Assembly (NCBI GenBank): GCA_905116865.2
Contig: CAJHNH020008572.1
Span: 434,001-498,000 of the forward strand
DNA: 64,000 nucleotides
DNA from: Candidula unifasciata
Lineage: Eukaryota > Mollusca > Gastropoda > Stylommatophora > Geomitridae
Reading direction: 5' to 3'
Positions 39,101 to 53,100 of the stretch are shown here, in pieces. The notes below the pieces were generated by a model that saw only the letters and a program-made list of their open reading frames with translations, ran no database searches and was not told the origin of the DNA. Every line of letters begins with the position of its first letter. Position 1 is the stretch's first letter. A program made the position numbers and the translations under genes.

Positions 39101-42100
39101 AACAGTTCCCTCATGTTGTGGTGACCCTTTAATACAGTTCCCTCATGTTGTGGTGACCCTTTAAAACAGTTCCCTCATGTTGTGGTGACCCTTTAATACA
39201 GTTCCCTCATGTTGTGGTGACCCTTTAATACAGTTCCCTCATGTTGTGGCGACCCTTTAAAACAGTTCCCTCATGTTGTGGTGACCCTTTAATACAGTTC
39301 CCTCATGTTGTGGTGACCCTTTAATACAGTTCCCTCATGTTGTGGCAACCCTTTAATACAGTTCCCTCATGTTGTGGCGACCCTTTAAAACAGTTCCCTC
39401 ATGTTGTGGCGACCCTTTAATACAGTTCCCTCATGTTGTGGCGACCCTTTAATACAGTTCCCTCATGTTGTGGCGACCCTTTAATACAGTTCCCTCATGT
39501 TGTGGCGACCCTTTAATACAGTTCCCTCATGTTGTGGCGACCCTTTAATACAGTTCCCTCATGTTGTGGTGACCCTTTAATACAGTTCCCTCATGTTGTG
39601 GCGACCCTTTAATACAGTTCCCTCATGTTGTGTTGACCCTTTAATACAGTTCCCTCATGTTGTGGCGACCCTTTAATACAGTTCCCTCATGTTGTGGTGA
39701 CCCTTTAATACAGTTCCCTCATGTTGTGGCAACCCTTTAATACAGTTCTCTCATGTTGTGGCGACCCTTTAATACAGTTCCCTCATGTTGTGGTGACCCT
39801 TTAATACAGTTCCCTCATGTTGTGGCGACCCTTTAATACAGTTCCCTCATGTTGTGGTGACCCTTTAATACAGTTCCCTCATGTTGTGGTGACCCTTTAA
39901 TACAGTTCCCTCATGTTGTGGCGACCCTTTAAAACAGTTCCCTCATGTTGTGGCGACCCTTTAATACAGTTCCCTCATGTTGTGGCGACCCTTTAATACA
40001 GTTCCCTCATGTTGTGGTGACCCTTTAATACAGTTCCCTCATGTTGTGGCGACCCTTTAATACAGTTCCCTCATGTTGTGGTGACCCACAAACAATTATT
40101 TTCCTTCTTAACTTCAATGAAAATGTGTTTAAAGATGGTCTTAGGCGACCCATGTGAAAGGGTCCTTCAAGCCAAAAAAGGGTTGTGACCCGCAGGTTGA
40201 GAACCGCTGCTCTAAGGGATCAGTCTCTGTGTGGATATGGGGTCGGACAATGTAACAGACTGAATGAATGACCTCCAAACCTCCACACTAAACCATGTAG
40301 GGATTACATAAGCGTGCCATGTGAGACTTATACCGGATTTCCATTCGGGTTTGCTGCATGAGAAAGTTGTATTTGGGTGGCAGAAACAAGGGAAATATAG
40401 AAGTCCAGCTAGAAACTTTCAGTTTTCCTTACTGATGTTCAGTCATGTACAGTGTTGGGAGGAGGGGGGATTCTACACATGACAGTCATTCACAAAAGTG
40501 TGCTTTCTTTCTTGTATTTAGTGATGGTTCAAAGAGTTCTAGCCTAGAATAGTAAAAGGGTTTCACAATGAAATCCTCAACGTTTCACAGGGTTCCTTTC
40601 CTGATGTGAGATGTTGTAGAAAAAAAGTGTTCCTGTGGCTTTCAGACAGTGGAAAAAGAGTTACACTGTGGAAGAAGCCAGGGTAATATTCCCATAGTTA
40701 GCATGTATACATAGCAGCCAACCTCCACTGTGGAGATGGCACATACAGTTCTTTCAAAGAGATGAATAGACAAATCCATGTTCATGCCATGAGGTATTCT
40801 TGGGTATATAGTGCTAGTGCTGTTTATTACACCCATCCGCATTCCATGTGTGGTGATCAGTCAGTATAATCTGAATGTCTAGAATACCCAGGTAACTTTC
40901 TGACACAAAATTTCAGGCTAGGTCAGCTCGAGCCTTTAGTCAATGATAACATTACCACAGTGAGGGAATGACAACAGTGTAATAGTCACTGCATGACTGT
41001 ACTCAGATTACTGATTTCCTACTTAAGAATTGACACCGTAGCACATCAGGTATACCCAAAAGTGCTCCGTCTCCAGCATCAAATGTCTTAAGGTGTACAT
41101 GCTAACTGTTCTCATTAACACATTGATCTATGGTGCAACTACTGCGATCGTGCTCTGAAATAGATACTCACAGCAAATGGTAGGACCTGAAGAAGAGGAG
41201 GGAGAATACAGGGGGAATAAAAAGAAAGAAAAGAGCTGGTAAGTGGAAGACTACAACAAAAACTGACTGCATACAGCTGCTATGGAACATCTTTATTCCT
41301 CCAGACAATTATCTGTTTGTATCCAGTGACATGTGCCACTGAACATGTCTCCAGTGTTTGTGACGACCCAGGCCTGTGTTAAAGTGAAGTCACTGAACAT
41401 AAATTTCTTCTTCAGCATTCATCAACACTAAGTTCAGGAGACTATCAGTGGGGAGGTTAAATTAAAAAAAACCGCACAGAGAAACAATTAAACGTTTCAG
41501 CCACAGCCTTTACGGATGAGTGCCACAAGAAAAGCAATCCTAGAAACTGGCCCCAACAAAGGGAGGTCATGTGCTCCTCCACTTTACTAGCTCAGCTGTT
41601 ATTGCCCCTGATGTTGTCACTTCTCTATTACAGTGTGCTGCAGCTGGGATTCTGCTGGTTGAACTGCTAACTGGTGATGTAGTTCTTCACTACAGAGAAA
41701 ACACAGGGGAGTGAATTGCCTTATGTATCCATGCAGGATCTGGTACATGTCTACAGTGAACTTCTAATTGACCAGCAAGACTGAGAACAGCAAGACTGAG
41801 AAGCTACTCAAGTGTTGACAGAACTCACCCCTTGCCCAAAGGCTTGCTGCAGGCCAGCTTCAACAGCCAGTGAGTCTGAGGCGGCACTGACTGCCTGCAG
41901 ATCTGCCTGGCTCATCTCCACCACCTGTCACAGGAACAAGATACACGGAGTCAGCAAGAACATGGTGACTCAGACAATATGAGATCTTCTGTCTCTGGCT
42001 TTTACACACCTAAATCATTTCACCAAATGGACCATAAACATTGTTCATTTTTTTTTTTTTCATTTGACCCCTGAAAGTTGGGTAGTAAACTGGATGTTGA

Positions 42101-44061
42101 GCCTTCTCAGACAAGTGCAATTGTGCATGTGAACATCTTTAATTATTTGAGAGGTATGCTCTTCTTCTTCACATTCACTGGCTGTAAAGTGCAGCAGAAA
42201 GTCCTGGTTGTTTGTCCACTTCTGGTCTCTGGTCTTTTTCCAATACCTGAGTTTTTCCTGCAAATCCATTTTATGGATCTGACTTATCTGTGTGCAGACT
42301 GGAGGTGCCTCACCTCTCAGGCAGATGCACTCTGACTTCAAATGATACACACCCGATTAATCCATTTTTTCCCCCAAAATGGCTTCCCAGAACCAAGATG
42401 AGGAACACGGTCGATTGGGCTGCTGCCTTGGTTACACTTACAAATTTGAAAACCTTTATGAGTTAACTGCCTTGAAAGATTGCCTATATCATTGTGCCAA
42501 AAAATAAACTATCAAAAGGCAAGCTGAATGAGTGTCAGAAGCCACTGTCTATATAATAACCCACAGTCTTCGTCCACAGATTGCTTGTGACAAAAGAATC
42601 TGTCAAAACAACTTTAAAAAAAATAACTACAGCATACTCATTAAGGCAAAAGAATCTGCTTATATCAATAGACACTTACAGAAGAAAAAACCAAGTCTAT
42701 CTGATCATACTTTTCTTCTGTTGTCTCACTCATACCAGGTTGAAGCCCGATGTGGTGGTTCTCTGTATTTGTCTTGCGCTGCTTGGGTGGCTTGAGTGAC
42801 AGATCTTTTTACAGGTTTCATCAACACCATTTATCCATCTCTTTCTCAACCTTCCCTTCGCCTTCCTCCCAAATGTTCTACTGTAAAAGGTTTCATATGC
42901 AGTTTGGTCTGGCTGCATTCTCACTAGGCGACTGAACCATTTAATTCTTGGTCTGTCAATATAATCCAGAGGGTCTTATTCCAACTTTCTCTCTAATGCT
43001 GGTATTCGCAACCCTGTCTCTACGTGTGCTGTTAGTGACCTTGTGGAGCAGCACATTTCACATGTAGTTATTTTATGTCCAAGTTCCCTATTCGCTGTCA
43101 ATATGTGATAAGACTAAACATCAGAAATGTGCAATAAAATAAGCCTACCTGTAGATCCGAGTGGTTGACAGTGGTGGTGTGGGCCATAAAATAAGCCTAC
43201 CTGTAGATCCGAGTGGTTGACAGTGGTGGTGTGGGCCATAAAATAAGCCTACCTGTAGGTCCGAGTGGTTGACAGTGGTGGTGTGGGCAATAAAATAAGC
43301 CTACCTGTAGATCCGAGTGGTTGAAAGTGGTGGTCTGGGCAATAAAATAAGCCTACCTGTAGATCCGAGTGGTTGACAGTGGTGGTGTGGGCAATACAAT
43401 AAGCCTACCTGTAGATCCTAGTGGTTGACAGTGGTGGTCTGGGCAATAAAATAAGACTACCTGTAGATCCGAGTGGTTGACAGTGGTGGTCTGGGCAATA
43501 AAATAAGCCTACCTGTAGATCCGAGTGGTTGACAGTGGTGGTCTGGGCAATAAAATAAGCCTACCTGTAGGTCCGAGTAGTTGACAGTGGTGGTGTGGGC
43601 AATAAAATAAGCCTACCTGTAGATCTGAGTGGTTGAAAGTGGTGGTCTGGGCAATAAAATAAGCCTACCTGTAGATCCGAGTGGTTGACAGTGGTGGTGT
43701 GGGCAATAAAATAAGCCTACCTGTAGATCCGAGTGGTTGACAGTGGTGGTGTGGGAAATAACCTGCTCCTGCAGCACATCCAGGTCAGCCAGTGTCTGTG
43801 ACCCTGTCAGTCCATCCACTTCCACCATCTCCCCATCCTCATCTCCTCTCCCCTCACCCCCATCGGCTGCACCTGCCCCGCCATCTCCTTCCTTGATAGT
43901 TTCATAATGCTGCATGGCTAGCTCATGCCTGGGAACAGATCACCAGATAAATGTACGGGTCAACAACAACAAAACAGTTCCTACTGACAGTTTCTTCCCT
44001 CTTACTATACCACTACTACCATTGCTACTAGCTCTCTCTCTCTCTCCCCCTCTCTCTCTCT

Positions 44062-44101
<40 letters not shown>

Positions 44102-47100
44102 CCCCCTCTCTCTCTCTCTATCTCTCTATCTCTCTCTCTCTCTCTCCCCCCCTCTCTCTCTCTATCTCTCCTCCCCCCTCTATCTCTCTCCCCCCCCCCC
44201 TCTCTCTCTATCTCTCTCTCTCTCTCCCCCCTCTCTCTCTCTCCCCCCTCTCTCTCTCTCTCCCCCAAACTCTCTCTCCCCCTCTCTCTCTCCCCTCTCT
44301 CTCTCTCATACATGACCTTTGATTTGCAGCTATTATGAGGTATCTATCCTTATGCCAAGCCTCCTTAACTGCCTTTTATGTCATTGTTGTGAAATAAGTT
44401 GCGATATCACACGGCCAAATATACCATTTCACCATCTAGCAAGTGTCTAGGGTTTATGATTAATGGAGATCACTGGTTTCTAGCGCTAGTTAAGTCTTTG
44501 AGAAACCAGAAAATTCTTAACTAAACTAGAATAAATCACTGAACTTATGACTGACTAGTGCCTTCAGTCTTGTTTACTATGGATGACTACATGATGATGA
44601 TGAATTGGTGATGTAAGATGAACAAGTAGTCTCTCGGTCACTCTTGTTCACATAATGGATCACTGGCTCAATCAATACTGGCACAAAGTCCTAATAGTTC
44701 TCAGTCAACCACTCACAGACTGTAACGCACAAGGTTCGCAGCCGAAACACAAGTATGATTCAAGTATGCTCTGCTAGCACACTACTCCAACACAAAGTCT
44801 GAATAGTTCTCTCAAGTCCCCACAATTGGACAGAACACAAGACATCTCTCCACTTTATGTTCTGATGGCTGCTACAGGCACCTCTTGCCCGAACACACAG
44901 AACCCATCTTCCAATGATGGTGGTGACCATCCTCTGGTAACTCTCTATTTGAGAGACTACCATGTCAGGACATTAGGCAGTTGCACCAAACTGGTGAATA
45001 AAATACCTTGCCATACTTGGAAGCATCCCCAGACACTTTGTCATTCCCACTTCACTCTGGTTTCAACATAGTTACGGCAAGTCAACCAGCATGACACATG
45101 AATGCACCAATGCTGATCCCACCACACACAGACCAACCCTTTCGCCATATTCCAATGATTATCTATCTTAAAATATTCATATATTAAAATATTCAGAACA
45201 TGTACTAATACACCAAATTCAAATAGACTGTGCAGATACTTTCACAGAAAAAAAGACATGATTAAAACAGTACACAACATAAACAAGCGTCCAAACTATT
45301 TCACTAACTGAAGGCTACTGAACCAGACTACCCCAAGATTCACCTACCAGCAGTCATTTACAAGTGGGTCTGGCCATACCCGTGGAATTTGCACATTTCA
45401 AACACCATCACTTCCACAATTTTTCATTGGCTCAAGTATCTACACTTCTCAATTAGGTCAATAATTTCGTCACATGATTAGTAATGTGTAATGTGTACTT
45501 TCACACTCTCTGGTAATAACTCTAGTTAACTTAAACAGACACGCAGGACAGGATAACGCTATTGTTGCTGACCACATAGGTTCCAGTAACACACGGATGC
45601 TGCTATTACCACAAACACTGTTACTGCTGCTTATACAGTCAACACCGCTACTGCAATTTCTAGCACCACCAATGCTATCATGGCCGTTTCTTCTACTTCT
45701 GTGTTCAACAGCCTTGCTAAATATTTATTCCCGTGGGGGTCACCAACAGAACATTGTGTCTAAGGTTGCCGCTGGTTCCCCACAGCAGATCCCCAACCTT
45801 TGCCAGGAGTAGATAAGGCAATCCTCCAGTACATGTGCAGGAGTCTGCTTCACATTCACAGGTGGCAGATTCTTGCATGCCTATTCTGAGTGTTATTTCT
45901 ACTGAAACTACCAACAACGTTTCTATCCCCGCACCAATGTAGCTGCAACAGCTTCTACCACTGCTGCGGTTAATGCAAATAAGATAACTACTAATGACAA
46001 TACAACAGCCATTTATGCCCATTATCAGTGCTAGTGCTGCTGTTGACAACACTATCACTATCATGTCTACTGCTGCACTACAATAACAAAGATATTAAAC
46101 CTTTTCAAGTACACTGCTTGTTGTACCCCACCATGACATCACACAAACAATAAACATCTGCTGACACATAATGCCATCATGCGGATGAGGATCACCCATG
46201 GAGACATCCCAGAAATACCTTTCAGAGGTTATGGCCACAATTGTGGCCCAGCTATATCCAGGGCCCCGGCAAAAGCCAGGGTGGGGCTTTAATTAACACA
46301 CACAAAAATTGCATCCCTCAAGGGGAAGACTTGGATAACTTTTCAAGTACACAAAGGTCAGCATTATAATAATAATAGCCCATCCCTGTGAACTTCAGCC
46401 CCTGATAACACATGATGATGATGATGATAATGATTGTGTATCCCAGGAGACTACAACAGACTTACCGATGCGTTTTCATGTGTTTCTTGCAGTTGACGGA
46501 GGTCTTGAAAGTCTTTTGGCAGTAGGGACACATGAAGGGGCGGACCTCGCTGTGTGTGGACATGTGTCTCTTCAAGCTGCCGCCTGTGGTAAACAAGGCA
46601 TCACAGACCAGGCACTTGTGGGTCTTCTCCCCCGAGTGTGTCCGGGAGTGGGCTTTCAACACTCCACTGGATACAAACGATCGTTGACAGATGTTGCAGC
46701 GGAATGGCTTCTCTCCTGGACAAAGTAAAAGATTGAGATAATATCCTGAGATATTTTGTGGGAACTGGAGAGACTGATGCAACAAGGAGTTCCTGGAACT
46801 GGAGAGACTGATTCAACAAGAAGTTACCGAAACTGGAGAGACTGATGCAACAAGGAGTTACTGGAACTGGAGAGAAGGATGCAACAAGGAGTTCCTGGAA
46901 CTGGAGAGAAGGATGCAACAAGGAGTTCCTGGAACTGGAGAGACTGATGCAACAAGAAGTTACTGGAACTGGAGAGACTGATGCAACAAGGAGTTACTGG
47001 AACTGGAGAGACTGATGCAACAAGGAGTTCCTGGAACTGGAGAGACTGATGCAACAAGAAGTTACCGGAACTGGAGAGAAGGATGCAGCAAGGAGTTACT

Positions 47101-50100
47101 GGAACTGGAGAGAAGGATGCAACAAGGAGTTACTGGAACTGGAGAGACTGATGCAACAAGAAGTTACCAGAACTGGAGAGACTGATGCAACAAGAAGTTA
47201 CCGGAACTGGAGAGACTGATGCAACAAGGAGTTACTGGAACTGGAGAGACTGATGCAACAAGGAGTTACTGGAACTGGAGAGACTGATGCAACAAGGAGT
47301 TCCTGGAACTGGAGAGACTGATGCAGCAAGGAGTTACTGGAACTGGAGAGAAGGATGCAACAAGAAGTTACCAGAACTGGAGAGACTGATGCAACAAGGA
47401 GTTACCAGAACTGGAGAGACTGATGCAACAAGAAGTTACTGAAACTGGAGAGACTGATGCAACAAGAAGTTACCAGAACTGGAGAGACTGATGCAACAAG
47501 GAGTTCCTGGAACTGGAGAGACTGATGCAACAAGGAGTTCCTGGAACTGGAGAGACTGATGCAACAAGAAGTTACTGGAACTGGAGAGACTGGTGCAACA
47601 AGGAGTTACCAGAACTGGAGAGACTGATGCAACAAGGAGTTACCGGAACTGGAGAGACTGATGCAACAAGGAGTTACTGGAACTGGAGAGACTGATGCAA
47701 CAAGAAGTTACTGGAACTGGAGAGACTGATGCAACAAAAAGTTACCGGAACTGGAGAGATTGATGCAACAAGAAGTTACCAGAACTGGAGAGACTGATGC
47801 AACAAGGAGTTACCAGAACTGGAGAGACTGATGCAACAAGGAGTTACCGGAACTGAAGAGACTGATGCAACAAGGAGTTACTGGAACTGGAGAGACTGAT
47901 GCAACAAGAAGTTACTGGAACTGGAGAGACTGATGCAACAAGAAGTTACCGGAACTGGAGAGAAGGATGCAGCAAGAAGTTACCGGAACTGGAGAGACTG
48001 ATGCAACAAGGAGTTACCGGAACTGGAGAGACTGATGCAACAAGGAGTTACCGGAACTGGAGAGAAGGATGCAGCAAGAAGTTACTGGAACTGGAGAGAC
48101 TGATGCAACAAGAAGTTACCGGAACTGGAGAGACTGATGCAACAAGGAGTTACCGGAACTGGAGAGACTGATGCAACAAGAAGTTACCGGAACTGGAGAG
48201 ACTGATGCAACAAGAAGTTACAGGAACTGGAGAGACTGATGCAGCAAGGAGTTCCTGGAACTGGAGAGACTGATGCAACAAGGAGTTACCGGAGGATCCG
48301 ACTGACATTCAAAACTTAGGAGAAGGGCAAGAGATTTAATCAGACTGCAAATGGCACCCCTGGTACTGCAATTCTGCGCCAGCTGGGAAACAGAGGATTT
48401 ATAATGCCAGTTTTTTAACTGCAGAAATGAAAAAATAAAAATGGGAAACAAAATTTAAAATATATTTGTATCAAATCTGTGTCAATTGTAAGACAGGAGG
48501 GTCAGCTTATTTCTTTGTTCTAAGCAGGGGAACAATGGGGAAGTGCAAACAGATCATTATGGTGTAGGCAGTGAAACAGGGACTGGCTAGCACTCAGAGA
48601 AAAAGTCAGGAGGGACGGATAATCAAAAAGTCATTGGTACCAATGGCACAGGCACTCCTTGCTGGCTGCTGAATATAAGGATTGGGTCCCTAGGGAAATG
48701 ACCAGACTGCTGTGATGTTGCTTCTGAACTCAGCACAAAAGCAGTGTGCCAACTATACAGTTACAGAAAAGGTATATGATCAATCAGAAGTAAACAATTA
48801 GAAGATGCGACATGCTGCTATCAGAACAAATACTTGAGCAATGCATTTTTAACAAGCCAAACCTGTGATAATTTCTATCAAACTTATCTGTGTGATGCAT
48901 TTCTTGTGAACTTTCTTAAATGATAACTTTCTAGCCAATTTACCTTGTGAACTTTCTTAAATGATAGATTTTTAGCCAATTTACCTGTGTGGTAAGTTTC
49001 TAAGAAGTTTATGTGTTATACATTTCTAGCCAACTTAGCTGCTTTGATACCTGTGTGAAACATACATTGTATCTTCTGAAATATACAACCTACCTGTGTG
49101 AGATCGCACATGCTGTTTGAGATGACTAGATTTCTTGAAGCCTCGTCGACAATGGCCACATTTGTATGGTCTTTCTGGATTTCCAGACTCGCTGGCAAAC
49201 GGAGGGAACATTGGATTGCGAGGATGCTGCTGAATCAAACCTGCGACAGAAACAGTTGCTGGTTTATATATGGTTACAGAGAGAAAACTGACACAGAAAC
49301 TACAGTAAACTCCAGGTGACTCTGTGGTTTAGAGCATTTAACAACTATATGATGTGAAATAATGCACCCAGGGCACCAGTGCAGGGAACTCAAGCAGAGA
49401 CTCACTGCCTCTCCAACAACCATGTCAACTATATGATGTGAAATAATGCACCCAGGGCACCAGTGCAGGGAACTCAAGCAGAGACTCACTGCCTCTCCAA
49501 CAACCATGTCAACTAATTCCAGATTTCCTTTGAAGCTGTACAGCATCTGTGTAAAAGGGAATGAACCAATTGTCTGCATACAAATCAGCAACACCTGTAA
49601 ATCGGATGTGAGCACAACATTCAGATTCCGCAACAAGACTAAAGTTCAGAGGTGGATAAACAGCCAGAGCTTTAGGCCATAGTCTACAGCAGGCGAATGT
49701 GAAGAAGACATATTGCTGACACAACAATACACTGTAGAACTGACTGCATGACAGATTGTGCTGTGCCAGGAAACATGCCAGGCAATCAATGATGTCATAT
49801 ACACTGTAGAACTGACTGCCTGACAGATTGTGCTGTGCCAGGAAACATGCCAGGCAATCAATGATATCATGTATTGTTTGTATCTGCACAATCTCAATTC
49901 ACTATGGTAACACTCTGCTTTGAATATCATGATCCGTAAGTTACAGGATTTTACTTTCATGGTTTTCTTCTTTTTTTTCTTCATTGTATGCTCTTTATTG
50001 ATTAACATTTTTGTTAAGTATAGTTGGCAGTTGAATTCAAAAGAAAAAGAAAATTTTAAAAAAATGGTGGAAACGTTTGCTTGCCTGTATTTAGGGGTCA

Positions 50101-53100
50101 CTACAATAAAAAAAAAATGTTTAATTATTTACAGTTAGATCAATTATTTTATAATGGCCATTTGTAGGAAGATATGTTAACACATTTGCATATTTTTAAG
50201 TTTTAAAAAAATCATGACTGCCATGGCAAAAGCCGCCATCTTGAGGGAAAAAACAATATGAACTTAAAATCTTAAAATTTCAAAAACAAACATAGGTATT
50301 GAGAAATAGATGATAGATTCATGAACTTTAATCCTTTGTAGAGGTACAGGTGTCACTGATTCACTTTAAAGATGTTTTCATCTATTTTTCGTAGAATTTT
50401 AAAGTATAGGTTTGTTCAACAAGTCAAAAAAATATAGCATCAATGAAAATAAATTAAAAAAAAAAAAATTTCTAAAATCTACTTTCACATAGACCTGTCC
50501 CTATAATCTTGTTTAAGGAGTACACAATATTTCATGTTTCTAGTCTTTATATTAACTTAGATTTTAGGATTTCACACACACAACAAACGGAAATATAGAG
50601 ATGTGAGAAAACTGACCTAAAAAGTACATGGGTTGGTGTCTTTAGAATTAACTTTTCAATGCTAAATTGTTTACAAATGACATAAATTTTGTGTGCAATC
50701 TATTCTACGATTGCCCAACTTTACAAAAACGAACACATTGATAAAGTAATATTTTTGTCATAAATTGGAAAAAAAACCGTGTTGTGACCCCTTAAAATAA
50801 AACTATGTAAACATACTGTGATATTTCACTCTTTTTCTTTAAATTCTCAGCCACCAGTGATATCAATTGCTTTCTACTTGACCTATTCATGATATTAACA
50901 TTTAAACAGAGAAACCACTCAGTTCCTCAATGCCTCCTCCTACCCCTGGCTAAAGGAGGAGAGAAAAGATTAGGGCCTGAACCTATAAAACTCCCTCAGC
51001 CAGCAGTGGGTACAGCTAATCATTCTTCTGTGTGGAGATGGTTCACGCATTGTCTGTTTATTGTAGACTGCTTATACACAAACATCTACAATGGACACAT
51101 ACTCTCTTCCCTCCCTGAGAGAACAAGTGAGAGAGAGAGAAAACGGAAAGACAGACATCAAGAAGACAGACAGAAAGTGGAAGAGAGTCTGATACCCTCT
51201 GGCAACCATACCTGTATCTGTGATGATGATGGGCTCCTGAAGTGTGATATTGGAGAGAAGGGCATCATGGCGGACTTCTCGTTTGATGGCTCGCCGTGGC
51301 CTAGGGACACTATCTGAGTCCTTCAAATGAGACTGGTTATGGGCCTTGCAGTGAGCTGATGTGCGGAACCTCTTGTCACAATGCGAGCATGAAAATGGCT
51401 TGGCACCTGAAAGTTACATGACAGCAACAATGTAAGTAGGGACATAAACTTATTGTACAATGTGATGAAGACAGACTTTTGGTTATTCGCATGACTTCCC
51501 TGTGTGGGGATTGTCTCCCTTTCTGTTGCTGTGTTTGTCAATACCTTTCACCGAAACAGCCGACTGTTTTTGTGTGTTTTATCTCTCTGACCAGCATAAC
51601 TTTAACAGAGATGAACATGTATAACAGCGGCACATTAAACAGAGATGAACTTGTATAACAGCGGCACGTTAAACAGAGATGAACATGTATAACAGCAGCA
51701 CGTTAAACAGAGATGAACTTGTATAACAGCAGCACGTTAAACAGAGATGAACTTGTATAACAGCAGCACATTAAACAGAGATGAACTTGTATAACAGCAG
51801 CACATTAAACAGAGATGAACTTGTATAACAGCGGCACATTAAACAGAGATAAACTTGTATAACAGCGGCACGTTAAACAGAGATGAACATGTATAACAGC
51901 AGCACGTTAAACAGAGATGAACTTGTATAACAGCAGCACGTTAAACAGAGATGAACTTGTATAACAGCAGCACATTAAACAGAGATGAACTTGTATAACA
52001 GCAGCACATTAAACAGAGATGAACTTGTATAACAGCAGCACGTTAAACAGAGATGAACTTGTATAACAGCAGCACGTTAAACAGAGATGAACTTGTTTAA
52101 CAGCACCAGTTTAACCAGGAAAATGAACTAACATTGCTGCAGCAATGTAAACACAAACGAACTTGTAAAACAGCACCAGTTTAACTAGGGAAGTGAACTA
52201 ATATTTCAGCAAAAAGTTAAACAGAGGTGAACTTGTATAACAGCACCAGTTAAATTACGGAAATCAACTAAAATTAAAGCAGCAAATTAAACAGAGATGA
52301 ACTTGTATAACTCCAGTTCAATGAGGGAAATGAAATAATATAACGGCAGCAATATAAACAAACAGTAAGTTGATTTATTCTGAAAATGGAACAGAAGAAA
52401 TCAGATCAGACTAATATTTACAAATCTCTATGCAGTGTATACAAACCAACAACAATGAGATGAGAATATAGTACAACTAATAATACACAAACCAGCATTA
52501 ATGAGATGTGTATATAGTACAACTAAAAATACACAAACCAGCATCAATGAGATGTGTATATAGTACAACTAATAATACACAAACCAGCATTAATGAGATG
52601 TGTATATAGTACAACTAAAAATACACAAACCAGCATCAATGAGATGTGTATATAGTACAACTAAAAATACACAAACCAGCATCAATGAGATGTGTATATA
52701 GTACAACTAAAAATACACAAACCAGCATCAATGATATGTGTATATAGTACAACTAAAAATACACAAACCAGCATCAATGAGATGTGTATATTGTACAACT
52801 AAAAATACACAAACCAGCATCAATGAGATGTGTATATAGTACAACTAAAAATACACAAACCAGCATCAATGAGATGTGTATATAGTACAACTAAAAATAC
52901 ACAAACCAGCATCAATGAGATGTGTATATAGTACAACTAAAAATACACAAACCAGCATCAATGAGATGTGTATATTGTACAACTAAAAATACACAAACCA
53001 GCATCAATGAGATGTGTATATTGTACAACTAAAAATACACAAACCAGCATCAATGAGATGTGTATATAGTACAACTAAAAATACACAAACCAGCATCAAT

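Noticed and set aside
44005..44315. Ser/Leu/Pro or Arg/Glu/Gly-rich protein
   Set aside because: Simple pyrimidine repeat translated in frame.
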